A DNA stretch of 64,000 bases from Marasmius tenuissimus (taxonomy: Eukaryota > Basidiomycota > Agaricomycetes > Agaricales > Marasmiaceae), in the NCBI GenBank assembly GCA_029532415.1, contig JAQOTA010000053.1, forward strand, positions 2,108,001 to 2,172,000, in the 5' to 3' direction. A program made the translations under genes and the position numbers. Shown piece by piece: positions 11,864 through 25,269 of the stretch. The notes beneath the pieces were generated by a model that was given only the letters and a program-made list of their open reading frames with translations, was not told the origin of the DNA and searched no databases. Each line of letters begins with the position of its first letter. Position 1 is the first letter of the stretch.

Positions 11864-12415
11864 ATGTCAAGCTATACCCCATCCTCCTATACCCCCAACC
11901 CGATGCAATGCGAATCCCATACCTCCTCGACTCATGCCAGCCGGCCAGCGCAGTACATCGATCCTTCGGACGCCGCGACTAGAGTCAGACTTCTTGCGTT
12001 CAAATTTCCGATACCATCGCGAGACGAGGGTCCGTGTTCACAGACACTCCCAGCACGGAGCAGTCATGGATGGGATCGGCAAAGTTCTACTTTAACAGCC
12101 TACCGCAGGCTGTCCTCACCTCCTCCAACGCCACCAGCTCGGACAGTCGATCGCGGGATCGAAAGACTCTACATTCCAACCCATCCGTATGGGAGTATAC
12201 AGGCCCTTTTGAGAAAGCCCAGCCCTGCCACCACGCCCCTGCCGCGAGCTGGAGGAGAGTCGTTCGGCTCCATGCAGGAGATAAGCTCAAAGATTCGCGC
12301 AGGACGTGCCGTATTCATGGGACTCTGTGGGATCGGTCTGGCAATCATTGGGATGGCCGCCATCGTGCTTCTGCTGCTGGCCCATCTTGTGCTACATGAT
12401 ACGGCGTACCTGTAG
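11864..12415 (+). CDS. hypothetical tail-anchored membrane protein
   Basis: A single-exon frame of 183 codons. The first 150 residues are Ser/Thr/Pro-rich and probably disordered. A single hydrophobic helix near residues 152-178 (VFMGLCGIGLAIIGMAAIV...) ends three to eight residues before the C-terminus, which is the layout of a tail-anchored protein facing the cytosol. There is no signal peptide and no family I recognise. The gene is convergent with the transcription factor at 12810-17487. The clear membrane helix in an open frame with an ATG supports a real gene, but function is unknown. Confidence 0.5.
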   Translation: MSSYTPSSYTPNPMQCESHTSSTHASRPAQYIDPSDAATRVRLLAFKFPIPSRDEGPCSQTLPARSSHGWDRQSSTLTAYRRLSSPPPTPPARTVDRGIERLYIPTHPYGSIQALLRKPSPATTPLPRAGGESFGSMQEISSKIRAGRAVFMGLCGIGLAIIGMAAIVLLLLAHLVLHDTAYL

Positions 12416-12809
12416 TGGTCCTTCACGAATTACTGATGAAGTCGAGGATGAAACTACTGAGGGAGAAGGTGACTGAGTCTATAATAAAAAGATTGCCAGT
12501 ACAAAACGAGAACGAAAACAGAGCGACAATAGGAGCTATCTAATGTACATAGCGTACTACCCATCGATATATACCATAGTATCGTGAAGACGTAAACATG
12601 GAACGTGTGTAGTCATGACGGAATGTGAAGAAGACATAGAATGGGTGTGCAAAGGGAATCCAGAAAATGTAGAGGTATAGAGAACGAACAATGTCCACAT
12701 ATAAAATACAACGAGACAGAAACAGACAAGGCTCCGGATAAATAAGGGATGCAGGTGATTGTTATACAGAAACTGATGCGTACTTAGAAAGCGAAAGAGT
12801 GGAGAATAC
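12416..12809. other. convergent intergenic region
   Basis: About 0.4 kb of 3' flanks between two facing genes; AT-rich stretches suit polyadenylation, nothing else seen. Confidence 0.5.
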
Positions 12810-15800
12810 TCATGAGCTACCCCAGTCTGGGTTCCCGCCGTTCCAGTAGTGGCCATTTCCCGCGGATGCCCACGTCTGCGGGGTCATTATTGGTTGAGTA
12901 GCTTGCATAAGGGACGATGACGAAGGCGAAGGTTGGCTTGTATTTGGCGGGTCATGATACCCAGGATGAGGGCGATACTCCGGTACCCCCACCGGTGTGG
13001 GTTTGACGTCGTACATGATTTGCTCGTACTGCGTCCCGTCCGAGTAACCTGAGTGAGGGTTACCACTCACCATCGTGTCTGGCGGGCCACTACTTTCCCC
13101 CCTCGAGTTATTGTCCGTGTGGTATCCCGGAACATAATACCCCTGCACAGGACTAGAGCCCGCGGTCGTAGAAAAAGGCGCGGAGGTACCATTGTATGTG
13201 CCGCCTGTCACTGCAGGAGGGTTGAAAGGAGGATTCGGAGGGGTGTTCGGCAAGGAATTCCCGTTGGCGTAAGAAGCGGCGTACACTCCCTCAAACGTCT
13301 CCTTCCGTGTAGGATGGGAAACCGGCGGTTGGTGAGCATGATAAGGTTGAGTACGTGGATCGTAAGCCGAGGGAGAAGAGAATGGAGGCTGGGAAGGTTG
13401 CTGATGCTGAGGGGGAGTCGAAGCTGATGTTGGGGTCGATGGATAGTGCACGGAACCTCGTCTTCCATATATATCACCAGCACTACTACGTTGAGGTAAA
13501 GCGGACGGATTAGGTGAACCGTGAGCATCTTGAGCTTCACGGTAGCTCGTTACTTCCTGAATCGATGTCGTCTCTTTCTTCACCATCAAAGGGACATGAG
13601 TATGGCCGTGATTAAAGGGCTGGGAAAGAGACGAGGACCTCGACCTATACGCCTGCTGGTGCTGTTCTTGAGTTGCCGACATTGCGGGAGGTTGGAAAGG
13701 CGGGTGGGGGGTAGGATGTGTATGCTGTTGCTGCGGTTGTTGAGGAGTTCTGGTGAAAGGCGGGGTGACCAACTTTGACGCCACTGCCTCTTTGGGATTT
13801 CGCACGCGTATTCCATGAGAAGGCTTTTTTGTTGATGGCTTCTTGTAGTCCTTCTCCAGATGAACCGGAGATTTGGATGCATTTGGGCGATTCGAAGCGG
13901 TAGGAGGCCGGGTCGGCGGGACGTATTCATCGCGTCTATCCAGATCCACGGGGGGAGATGCATACACCGGTTCTCCACCCATGTTGTGAGGGTTGACGTT
14001 CCCATTGGCAGGGATCGTCGGTTCGTTGGTCTGATGGAAACTGCCCACGGACGTGGTGGAGGTTGCGGAAGTCGCGGTGATGGGAGAGTTCGTGGATGAC
14101 GACGATGTCCCGTCAGAAGGATGTATCGTAGGATACACGTATGCCGGAACCACTCGGGTGGTCGACGAGGAAGGTGGGTACATGGACGAAGTGTCGGTAG
14201 TCGGTGGTGGTAGTGCGACTGTCGTCACCAATGGATGTTGCGCAATGTCACCTTCCCCATCGGACTCGTCTGAATCGTCGTCACCATGCTTTCGCTTCAA
14301 CGATGGGCTATGACCTTCCGACCGAGGAGAGGCCGAACTAGTAATTGGGAATCCATTGAATAAACCATCGTCTCCTCCTGCCCCCACCTTTCGGCGCAAA
14401 CGTTCGACGATCTGCACTGCTTCCCGAGGCGGTAATATGTACTCTTCGCTGAGTAATCCTGGCGCAAAAGGATCCATGGCACATTTCTTGAGCATACCTA
14501 ATGCCAGATCGACATCTTCCAACGCAGGTTTCATCAGGATACTAAGGGGCTGCTTCACAGCTGCATGGCCACATATAACGGCAGCATCGAACACCGTCCT
14601 GATAAAGGGATAGAAGTCGAATAACGAGGAAGGCTGCACACAGCGCTGGTTGAACAGCACTTTGCAGGCGGCTATGATGCCGTGTGCGGCATTGACACTT
14701 CCGAGGTTGGCTTGGTGAGGTACGGGAGCGTAAGAGTTGCTGCCCTTGCGAGGTGGCTGAAGGAACGGAAGATATATCCTCAAAACCAAACGATGAGCCA
14801 TGATTGCCAGTTCGCAACGTTGGGCCGTGAGCAGAGGATCTTCGTTCTCCTGGGGAACGACTTCGACCTCATGGACTTCCTCCCTCCTTGGTTCCTGACC
14901 GTCCTCCACAAGTTCGTCGATGTCCTCCTCTTCGTCGATATATGTATTCGGCACGGAGACTTTCCAGAAGGACGGCAGCGAACCCATCCAACTCCTCACT
15001 TCACCCTCCATCAAGGCCGCCTGTTCGATTGAGTAGCCACCGGGCCCAGGACTCATCCCAACGCCAAAACGAGGGGAGTTGATCCTTGCCTTGATGGCTC
15101 GAACAATCTTGACGACTTCGCATTTGACTTGTAGACCCCGCATGGCGTGCTTTGACCAGGACTGTCCGTCGTGACCGCCTTCCTCTGGGGGTGGTATGCG
15201 CAGGGAAGAAGGCGAGAACTGTCTGTCATCGACATTGAACACAGGCAGCTTGGTGGAAAAGGAATCGCCGGTAAGGGGTAAGAGAGGCGGTAAGGCAGAG
15301 ATGTCGGAGACCAGCCTAGTCACCAACTGAGCAAATGAAGTCCTGGGGCAAACGCTAGAACGGAACTCACAAGTCGTAGTACATCAGAGTCCACCATACT
15401 CGTCTCCGCATCTCTCCTTGGAAGAGAGTGAAGGGTCTCCTTCTAGAATTGCCCATATTGCCAGATTCTCGTTCCCGGTCTTTCTCCTTGAATTTTCCAG
15501 TGCCATCTCGATCCTTATCTTTGCGACGAATAGGCCCGTCACTCGAACATTCGAGGGAATCCTCCGGGTCAATGTGAAGCATCATTTGCCGGGCTAACGC
15601 AACAAGCTTGCCCATCTGCATAAAATTGAGGAGTCGGTATAAGTAGAGATCTTAAAAAATTCAAGCCAGACTCACGAGTGGAACGGCGACCTTGCCCGTC
15701 ACCGTTTGCATGTGTTTCTTCTTAGAGCTTTCGTCCGTTTGCGGTTCGTCGTTTGCGTCGTCACTTTCCACTTCATCGCAGCTGGGGAGTCCGACCCTCA

Positions 15801-17487
15801 CTAGATAGACGAGCTGTAAGAGGAGTGCGGAAAAGTGGTCCATTTCCATCTCCTCAATCTCTGCGCTAGCCTCGTCATCGCTATCCTGATAGGTCTGACG
15901 GTCCGACTCCCAGACATGGACGGCCTGGAGACTGAGGTGATACCAGTATGCTGGATCCGTCCTCATGGCGACATTCGTGTCGGGGGCGGGAGCTCGGGAG
16001 GCGGTAGCGTCATCAGACGAGCGGAAGGTGGAATTTGCATATTCCAAAACCGGAGGATACAAGTGCACCGGGTGATGAGAGTCGATATCCATCATGTCAT
16101 CTCCCTGAGGACCAGAGTGGTACAGCGTTTCCTTCCCAGCTTCCACCATACCGATGGCGATGGCTATGCACAACCACGCGAAGAAGGGGACATTCTTTTG
16201 TCCCCCGGGATCCACGTCCATATCAATGTCGATTGATTGTCTCCTCGTATCCCCGTCCTTGCTGTTCGAGATGAACGGCGCCGAGACTCGGCCAGACTTC
16301 TTACCAAGCATTGGATGGCTCGAAGAGAGGGATTGGGATTGAAGGTGGGACATTCCAAAAATCTGGAGAGCCCTCTCCCTCTCCCTCTCCTTCTGCTCAC
16401 GTTGCCTTTCCTTTTCTGGATCTTGGCCATCAGGATTGACATTGTCCCTGGTCTCCCTTCGGCTAACAAACGCCTGCGCTCGCTCCCGGAATACCTTCCA
16501 ATTCATCCAGGGATGCGTATCTGTCAGAGCTTGCTCCGCGAGGCCCAAAATCCTGTCGAGTGTATAGACGGGCGGAGCGTGAGGTGGAGAGGAGGAAGGA
16601 TAACTTTGACCATGGGGATGATGCCGCGGAGAGTGCGAGTACTGCTGGGGCGGCAGTCGTGCCAGCAGCTCCTTAGTCACTCTGGGGAATGTAGTTGCCA
16701 GTGCATCGCCTGAAGGCGCATAGTAAGCAGATGTCGGCGGTAACGTTAGTTGGACTGGCGTTTTGTTGGGTTTCGAGTTTATGTTCAGTTGGCTCAAAGG
16801 GATGGGAGTCGGTTCAAGCTTTACTTCTGAAGTGGAAGGCTTCATACGCTTGTGATTAGAGGTATACGACGAATGGCGAACGTTGATGTCGTGCAGCCAG
16901 GTTGTAGTGAGGTCGTCCAGAGGTATAGCAATTGAGGCGTGTTTGGCATTGGACCTGGATATTTGGCAAGACGTGGGCGCTGTGCTAGTTGGATGCTGCG
17001 TGCCAGACGAGCTTGGTGTTGGATTCGTAGCGGAATTTGGGGAAATAAAGGGATACGAGGGCTGGAATTGGCCGGCAGTTACTTGGGCCAGCATAGTTTC
17101 GACTTGTATGAGGCGATTATTTAACGAATGCAAGTCGCTACCGGAGGTTCGTGAGCATCCTCTGATTCTCTCGGGCTGGAAAGGGTGACTTACACCTTCT
17201 CTGCTGCTGCAGCAGAATAGATACACCGTGAGACCGTGTCTCGCTTCTGACAACTCCCGCAAGGATTCCTTCGGTCACATTTCAGCTTCAAGCGTTTGCA
17301 CTAACCACACAGCTGGAAATCAGGTCCTTGCACCAAGATGTAGGCTCAGTACAGACCTCTGCGCATACCACAGTAATTCGCGATCGTATTTGTCTACATT
17401 GGTGATTCAGATGGTCAGCTTGTTGCGGAAACAAGAACTAGAGTCAATAACAACTCACGGTGCACTTGCGGGGACTTCCATCGCCAT
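12810..17487 (-). CDS. Zn2Cys6 fungal-specific transcription factor
   Basis: Exons read on the minus strand as 17487-17459, 17393-17357, 17300-17194, 17137-15676, 15615-15371 and 15315-12810. The first three exons splice into a complete binuclear zinc cluster: CAECKRLKLKCDRRNPC, then GSC, then an eight-residue gap to RC. A short coiled segment (LHSLNNRLIQVETMLAQV) follows, as in dimerising Gal4-type factors. The middle homology region (Fungal_trans) lies around LFQGEMRRRVWWTLMYYDL and continues past the last intron. The long C-terminal third is Pro/Ser/Gln/His-rich and probably an activation domain. About 1,400 residues in all, long for the family. The protein is nuclear and binds CGG-type half sites. 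Targets are unknown; no adjacent cluster points to a pathway. Confidence 0.9.
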
Positions 17488-19829
17488 GACGGAGGCAGGG
17501 GGAAAATGAGGGACGATAGCCTCAAGGGGATGGTGGTTAGCGTCAGAGCCCAGTTTGACAATGTCACAACCGCGCCGGTTACGTTTGTCGGCATTTTTAT
17601 GAAATTTTCGAATTCCTTGTCTTTCCCAGGTTCTCATAGGTTCTCATGCACCACGCAAGATCTCTGTGGATCTTTCCTTTTCCATTGAGTTCCTGCTTTG
17701 CCCGAGTGGGTCGCCTATCAGTCGATTAGCTCCCCGCGCTGGGGCCCATCATGTTTCGCAACTGGGGTGCAAATGAATCATCCGAACTTGCATCCCAGCC
17801 TTCACCTTCCTCAAAGACGCTGCGGTGCGTGAAACTAGGCCAGAGCATGAAGGTTTCCGGAAACGGATCGGGTTCAGGTCCAATTCACTCCTTAGTGCTA
17901 CAGATAATCTGACATTTCGATCCTCATTGAATCATTTGCCCATCAATTCACGCACCATTCCAGCGAGGATTTTCGGCCAACTTTCTCGTGACCTTACTGG
18001 GATTGCTGTAGCTGAGCCCGGGCACAGTACTTAATTCTTTTTATCCTTCGATCGACACCTCGCACGAGAACGCGAGTCAACAACTAGCAGGTTCGCGGGA
18101 ACGAGGCCGTCGGCAGAGTACGCCATCTGCTAGTGCTAGTACCTCAAAGCTCTTTGGCTCCTCCTTACGAGACGGTGAGTCTGGGGCCATTTGGTGGCAA
18201 ATCTAGCTTTGCGGATTTCTCAATGTTCTATCCTGCCCTGGAATATCGGCACATTTCACCGGTATTGCACACTACGCAATACGCTAAAAGGTGCCAACGG
18301 GGTCGCTCGTTGTGGCCTAGTCTCCGAGTCGGGCGGTGTATCAATCGATGACAAGATGAAATTGAGATGAATTCTCAGCGACTTAGGTCAGTGGTACGCA
18401 GGTTCGTATTCACAATGCATATCAAACCGCCGGCTTACCCCAGTCCCTTCGACCGTTATATCCACAGCCCGAATCCTCTTGAACTTCATTGTACAACCAT
18501 CGGCATATTTATTCGAAGTTTCTCAAAATTCACAGTCCTACCACGACCCTGGACGGCGTTCTAGTTTCAACATACTTGAACAAGCTTCTACTCGTGATCT
18601 CGACTAATCCAGTCTTTGAACTTTGAACAAACCCTTCCGTCATTCCCATGAGCGGACAACCCGGCAGGTGAGTATTGACTTCGGTGCGGGAATCTCATGA
18701 TACGATCATAGGAAGAGGGACGGAGTAATGACTAGGCAAATCCAACAGTTCCGGCGGCAGTGACTAACTCCATAAGAACTCCAACATATCCAAGAGCTCT
18801 CCTGAGCCCCTTTGCGAAAGGTACGGTGGTAAGGGTATTACTATCGGATCTATCCACGATTTTGCGCAAAGCTTTCGTCCCGAAATGACCTCCCTTTCGC
18901 CAATCCCTTGGCCCGTTGTTTCCCTCGATAATTAGATCAGGCCACGCAGAATCACCTATCAGGATCACCTGTTAGAAACTAGAAAAATCTACCTGTGACA
19001 ATATCCATAGTCGATTGAATACTGTTCCTAGGAACGCGTGATAAATTGAGCTTGTGGCTTGGGAGCGGGAGTGAGCAAGCGGAGACCGGCATTTTTCAGG
19101 CAATCAAGGGCTGTTCGCGAACGGAAACCACCTGAGAAAAATGCCTGAATTATACAAGAAGTATACAAAATTCGAGAAGGAGACCCAGAAAATCAGAGAC
19201 TCTGCCGGGCCCGAAGGGAAGAACGGTTCTTGAGGCGCTTTTGAAGGCTTGAACTAGTCACTTACAGCGCGACATCCGTCTCCGAGCATCCCAGGCTGGA
19301 CCAGGCCGCCAGTCTGAAATCCAGAATTTCCCGGTGGGCGACACTAATGGAACCCGACTCGGAGCAATGAAGGAAGAGACAAGGTGAAACGCCGTGCACT
19401 GAAGAATGAAGCAGTACTCACCTCAGGTCGACTCTTGGTACTGATACCGCAATTCAAAATTATCGACCCGAACATGGCCAGGGACCTTCCGAAGGAAATA
19501 AGTATGAAAGACGACATATAAGGCAACCTGATGGCCATTCACCCAGCAACCATTGGCACCGGGAAGCACCGGGGCCTGAGTATCCACACAAGTCCGGGTC
19601 GAACCCTCAGGCCTCAGTCATCGTCGTCGGGGTGTGTACCGGGGGGTAGACACAATGTTGTGTCCAGAACCAAACCGTACACTAGAGTAATTCGCTTCTT
19701 GAACATCGACCCGTCCGGAGACAGCGAGCAAGCATAGGGGACCAAATGCAGAGTGGTCCACTCCATCTCCCGGCTCTCGGAACGCAATGAGGAGGCTCGT
19801 GAATTCCTGGTATACGTACAGATGAATAC
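17488..19829. other. gene-poor region upstream of the transcription factor
   Basis: About 2.3 kb. Only short frames are present. A small ATG exon followed by a good donor (MSGQPGR then GTGAGT near 18648-18668) has no recognisable partner exon downstream. A sequence near 19590-19605 looks like a tRNA T-arm but has no matching A box. I see no supported gene. Confidence 0.5.
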
Positions 19830-21649
19830 CTATACAATAGCTTCACTCGACCTCGCATCCTCGACGTACGCCTTCATCAAACCAACGACCTTCTTGATGT
19901 TTTGACTGAACTTGGCCGAAACGGGCACGACGTCCAGCTGGAGAATTGCCCCATTGCGATCTACAACCTTCATTTCCGAATGAACGTAGTCTTCCAGACG
20001 CTTCAGCTTCGCCCTGGCCTCTTCGATCGCGGCAGGATTCCCGTCTCCTGCTAGTAGATCTGATTTGTTTGCTATGACCATCCGCGCCTTGTGACTCATC
20101 TGTGGCTGATATTGCTCCAGTTCGCCTCGAAGCACAGCCAGTTCATCCCATGGTGCTGGCGCTGAGAAATCGACCACGTACACCAGTGCAAGCGAACGTT
20201 CCATGGAACGGAGAAATGAATGCCCCAGGCCAACATTCTCGGAGGCCTGAGCGATAAGACCAGGATTATCAGCAATGGTGAAACGGAAGTTCTCGATCAG
20301 ATCGAAACGATGACCCGTTCTATGTTCATTATCACCAGAACCTCCTGTTTGGTTTCTTGTAGGGGCGTAAGCCATTTCTCCATCCTCCATTTTCTGTCGT
20401 TCCAGAGCATCCTCGATGGAAGTTTCCTCGTGGATGTGTTGGTTCGAAAGACTGCCTTCGAATGTACCGTCGTTTGCCATGCGTACAACGCCCACAACTG
20501 GGTTGAGCGTTGTAAACGCGTATCCTGCGACCTCAGTCTTTGCTCGTCCACCAGTCACTGCCCGTAGGAGAGTACTCTTTCCAGCGTTGGGCATCCCGAC
20601 TAGACCTATATCCGCCAAGAGCTTTAGTTCCAGAGACAGGGTGATACGCTCTCCTTCGTGGCCCCGAGTAGCCCATTTTGGGGCACGGTTCTCTTGTGTC
20701 TGGAAATGAGGGTTGCCCATGCCCCCCTGACCTCCAGATGCGACCAGATGGCCAAAGTTATCTTTTCGTGGCATTCCCAGTGGCGCATTTGGATCAGGTG
20801 CAACCTCTTCGACCTTGTCCAAATCGAGGAAGATGGGGGACTGCAGCTCCCTCTTCCGGCGTCCGTATCTCCTCTCCCGTTCCTGCTTGTATAGCGCCTC
20901 CTCAGCTTCTTTGAAGATATCCTTCTCGACATTCGAGTTCATGTATCTTGGATAATGCATCCATCGCTTGTCTCTCATCTTCGCCTGCTTTTCGCCCGCA
21001 TCTAGACCCTCCAATGCTTCCTCCTCTGCTTCCCACTCGTCCTTTGCACGCCTTGGGTCTCCGCGTGGTATCTCACGAACTACAGTCCCAAGCGGAACGC
21101 GGATGATGAAAGGCGATCCGTTTTTCCCGTTCTGCCATGTTCCTTGTCCATTTCCACCTGGGTCACCTCTCACGCGTTTTGCAACGGTAGATAGACTGCT
21201 GAGCTCCGAGGTAGGGAGAATGTGGACGTCACCGCCACGGCCACCGTTTCCGCCTGATGGTGGACCATTTGGAACGAATTTTTCGCGATGAAAGGCGACA
21301 CACCCGTCACCGCCTTTGCCTGCGTTGAATTTGTTCATTTCGTTCCCATTGTTTCGTGAAAAGAGACGCACCTCCACGAACGCTGATGATTAGCTCGTCG
21401 AGGAATCCATTTCCCTGGTTAAGTATCAGGTTGTGAGACCCCTGTTGTATAATAACGGTTCTAAAATATGATTCTTACCCCTTGCTGCCGCTTCCATTCT
21501 GTTTTGCGTTTTCTTTGATATGCCTCGAAATCTTCATTGTCGTATTGACGTTTGGACGCCTGATTCCGTATTATTGAGAAAGTAGAAAATGGGAATGTCC
21601 GTTTACATAGTTTAGAGGTCGAGAGAGATGGAAGGAAAGTGCGAAACAT
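19830..21649 (-). CDS. MTG2: mitochondrial Obg-family GTPase (ribosome assembly)
   Basis: Exons read as 21649-21479, 21414-21372 and 21319-19830. The N-terminus (MFRTFLPSLSTSKLCKRTF...) is basic and hydroxylated, a mitochondrial presequence. The glycine-rich Obg fold follows, starting FLDELIISVRGG and KGGDGCVAFHREKFVPNG, with a eukaryotic insert. The G domain has G1 GMPNAGKST, G3 DNPGL, G4 NKSD and G5 VSAKF, with a Gly-Asp rich insertion between G1 and G3. The family (Obg, yeast Mtg2) acts in late assembly of the large mitoribosomal subunit on the inner membrane. Length about 570 residues fits. The gene is divergent from the membrane protein at 22005 with about 355 bp between starts. Confidence 0.95.
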
Positions 21650-22004
21650 GCCGAGTTACTTACGCGAGCATCGGAATTAGAACTTTTGAAAAATTCTTGA
21701 TTCCTCAGTTGCCTCGTTGAGCTCAACTGTCCCTCGAGAGGGAAACATCATATGTACGGTCGTATGGATACTGTATCTCGAAATAGCCCTATCAACTCGT
21801 GGACTTTAGCAACAGGACCAACATGGACCATCAAAGGCTTGAAGCCTGAAATTTGAAAGCCAGGAGGACCAAATTAGAAAGTGATGACTAATAAGAATGA
21901 TGGCGATCTTCGCGAATTCCATGATGTCACAAGTTGCGCTTCGCCTGTCCTCCCGTTGACTGTCAACTGAACTCGCTTCCCTTCCTTCAACCTCAACGAC
22001 CACA

Positions 22005-23289
22005 ATGGAGGGCCTTCCTATTGACATGCGGCACCCAGCGGTGCGCGAGTATCTCTCTCTGATACGGTGAGCTTCTTTTCTTCTTTGAACTCTGGTAGCT
22101 TCACCTCATGCACCCCTGTGCTACAGACTTCAAGTCTTAACACCACTATCGCTGCTCGTAAATATAGCTACAGTTATTATCTGTGCTGTTGTGGTCAATC
22201 CGTCTCTTGGTTCGTTCGTTCTCCCTCGACACTCTTTCTGTAGCTGAACTCGTTGAAGGCTCTGTGGCAAGGCGTTTCCCCACGTCTATCTCGCCCAAAC
22301 CGCTTGTTGTGGCAGTATACGTGGCTGCCATATTTCTGGGACAGATAGGCTATTGTCTACTTTTAGTACTAGTGAGGAAGCCTGAGACCAAAGTCAGTTA
22401 CTTCCTCCATAGCTCCTTGCGGTTAGCTGATACCCCGAACCCAGAAAACGCTGACCAGCGGTGTCGGGTTGGCACTCGTGTTTGCAAATTGGGTCATGGC
22501 TTTATGGGCAGTCTCCTGGGTGGGTTGTATCCTACCTATCACGCATCTCATCACTGAGCTCAAAATACGGTGCTAGGTCTTTGAATGGTTCCTGTTCTCC
22601 ACGATCCTGCAGGGGCTTCTGCTTCTGTTGCTCCTATATTCTAACATCGTACTCCTCGTGTATCATCGTCCGACGAGAGATCGAATCTTTGACACAATGC
22701 TCATTCACGCCCCTATACGGTTCTTCTTGGTTCTCCAGATCGCCCTCATGTTCCCCCTCTCGCTTTTGTGAGTGACGCGCTACACGTTGTTTCTGTACTA
22801 TCGCTCACCGTTCGCAGTATCACGTTGGGCTTGACCTATCACGAACACCCTATCGATTATACCGCTCACCAGTGGCCTGGCTTTGGCGTCGTGTTCGGCA
22901 CCAACATGCTAGGGTTGATCGTCATCATATTCCGGCGCGACGTCGTTTGGTGTGTGGCTGCAACGTGGATTTGTGTTAGTATTTGGGCGGAAAGACCCAA
23001 ACCTAGCTCTGTATACGTGAGTACGAAAGCCTGGTGACCGAATGAGACTACTAATGGACGCGACTAGGCGACGGTGTTATTATTTACATTTCTACACCCG
23101 GTCGCGCTCTTTGGAACGTACGTTTACGCGTACTTCTTCGCCCAAGAGGAAAGAGCTGTAGAGTTACCTCCGGATGACGAACATCCTGGCTTGTATGGAA
23201 GGAATCACCAGGAACAACCTCAGAACGGCCAAGTGGAACCTCAGCGAAGGGCTCCGAGAGAAGTGGACACCGAAGCAGTTTGGGGATGA
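22005..23289 (+). CDS. conserved fungal multi-pass membrane protein
   Basis: The ATG at 22005 begins MEGLPIDMRHPAVREYLSLIR, and about six short introns join hydrophobic exons. I count roughly seven membrane segments, among them LLVNIATVIICAVVV, VAVYVAAIFLGQIGYCLLL, LALVFANWVMALWAV, FSTILQGLLLLLLLY, FFLVLQIALMFPLS and ATVLLFTFLHPVALFG. The soluble C-terminal tail of about 45 residues is charged and ends EAVWG. The pattern WPGFGVVFGTNMLGLIVIIFR followed by DVVWCVAATWICVS recurs in uncharacterised basidiomycete proteins I remember, but I cannot name a function. No catalytic motif is visible. The exons splice cleanly, so the gene is real. Confidence 0.75.
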
Positions 23290-25269
23290 AGGAGGGAGTT
23301 TCAGACGGTGCGCGGCTTGATGAACTCGCGGATATTAGTGGCCACATTTCCGTTAGTTTCTTGTGCATCTCATGACTTTGTAGCACATTAACGCATCTTG
23401 ATTTTTCTACACAATGAACTCTGCGTGTCGCAGCCTGAAGGCTGGAGAAAGCGAACAGTGATTTCACCCACCAAGACTTCCGAATCCGTGGTCCGGAAAA
23501 AATATTTAGGGCGTCTCGCGCTACGCTTCCACACCGCACACCAATCTATTGAATATCAAGCCCGCGTTCCAAATATTAACTTGAGTCTCGGACTCAGTAT
23601 GGATATCGATGAAGAATCGACGCTCGCTCGACATGCGTGTGTACCGAACGTTTCGGATATTGAAACATGAAAAATACAGGAGCGGCTAGGGAACCGAAAT
23701 TGTCCAACGGGAGGCAGCTGTTGACTACCCTGAAGTATCGACAAGAATCTACCTAGATCGTCGAGTGGGACTCCTGTATGGGTATACAGCCCTTGAGGGA
23801 CTCGTCAGTCGCAACCCGACGCGTCGCCTGGACTTTTCTTCCGTTTCAGGACCCACCCACAGGACCGCAACCCTTCAGTTTTTTCCCCTGTGAATTGCTG
23901 GCCGCGGATATGTATGATTTCTATCCCGGCGGAGCATAACCGAATATCAAAAGGCGAGAAAAAGCGGGTACTTATTGCGATCAGAATTAAGGTACCACAA
24001 CTGGTGGAAGGGAGGTTGCTGCGTGCCAGGGTACTTGACCGTGATCACAAGCTTAGCCCACTATGTAGGAGCACATACTGTATAAACACATGATAGCTAT
24101 CTCGCGCAATGCGAAAAGTGTAGAGCTTTGCCTTGCACAGATGGATTTCATTCATAGATTATAGACAATTGTGCGTCTTCATTTATCATTGAGGGAAGTG
24201 GAATCCAGGTTCGGGACCGAGATAGCGGACGAGGAACTTCAAAGAAAATCTTTGTGGCGGGATTTCGGATCGTTTCCTGATCAAGATCGCGTTCAAGCAG
24301 CCTGGTTAGTTTGAAGAACTCGTTGACTACGCGGAAAATGATGGTCAAGTAACGAGACTCTAAGATCTCAGTAGCAGAGTCACCTGTTCAGCGTGGGTGA
24401 GTAACCATGTGACCTTTTTCGAGGCTGGCAGCGAAACGTCGACCCTTTCCTTGTCTCCCTGCCACTGCTGGCTTGTATGGCTTGTGCAGATCCTGTCACC
24501 TGGCACAAAAGATACTCTTGATTCTTCTTATGATGACGACTTGATGTGCGCTATCCAAATCCTTGGTCACTTTAGGCTCCCCGCTGCAATTCAATGCAGC
24601 GCTCTGATGCGCCCCAGACTTCCGCAAAAGGCTCTTCCGTCTCATGCATGGCATGAACAGGCACCAGACATTGTGCACGTTCACTATCATCTGCTGCTTC
24701 GTTCGGAACCCACGCAATCCATTAATAGGGCAGTCCGTTCCAACACCGTTCAACCACCACCATATCAGCATGGATAACCTTGCATTACTCATCGGCTTGA
24801 GTCTAGAAGTACTCTTCTCTGTTCTTCTCCCATGGGGCAAACCAACCTTGTGATCCCCAAGTTAGGCCCACTCAAGATGGGTTACCGAAGATGTAACTGC
24901 GTGGAAAGCTAAGCTCTGGCTTCAAATCGCTCAAGTATTCAATCATGGTCCATCATATGATGCGCTCTTCAATGAGGTCGAGATAGGTGAGACACATCAT
25001 GTCGCTGACCCATACATCGTAGATTCCATGTCCATCTTGGCGCGAACCCGTTCAGATACTCCTGATACCAGGTTTGGTCCGAAGCCCTACATGCTAGACC
25101 ATCAGGTCACCCCGGCCATCTAATCCTCCGATGGTAAGCCACTTTCCTCCCCACGGTTTTCAGTATTTAAGTCCCCAAGCTTATTCATTCACAGCTTCAG
25201 CGGGATTCTCCCTTTGATTCCCTTTGATTCCCTAACGTCCTTCCCCATCTCCCACTGATAGTGTGCCAC
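23290..25269. other. gene-poor region before the aquaporin pair
   Basis: Two kilobases without a supported gene. Frames at 24148-24348 (-), 24397-24777 (+) and 24496-24840 (-) are open but have no recognisable family or framing splice sites; the last, with a Trp-rich stretch, could be an old mobile-element relic but I cannot show it. Confidence 0.45.

Noticed and set aside
13053..14313. Several open plus-strand frames opposite the transcription factor
   Set aside because: Antisense shadows of its low-complexity Pro/Ser/Gln coding region.
19585..19610. T-arm-like GGGTCGAACCCTC, possible tRNA
   Set aside because: No A box, anticodon arm or acceptor stem can be folded around it.
24496..24840. 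Trp-rich minus frame that might be a transposase piece
   Set aside because: No catalytic motif, terminal repeats or target duplication could be found.
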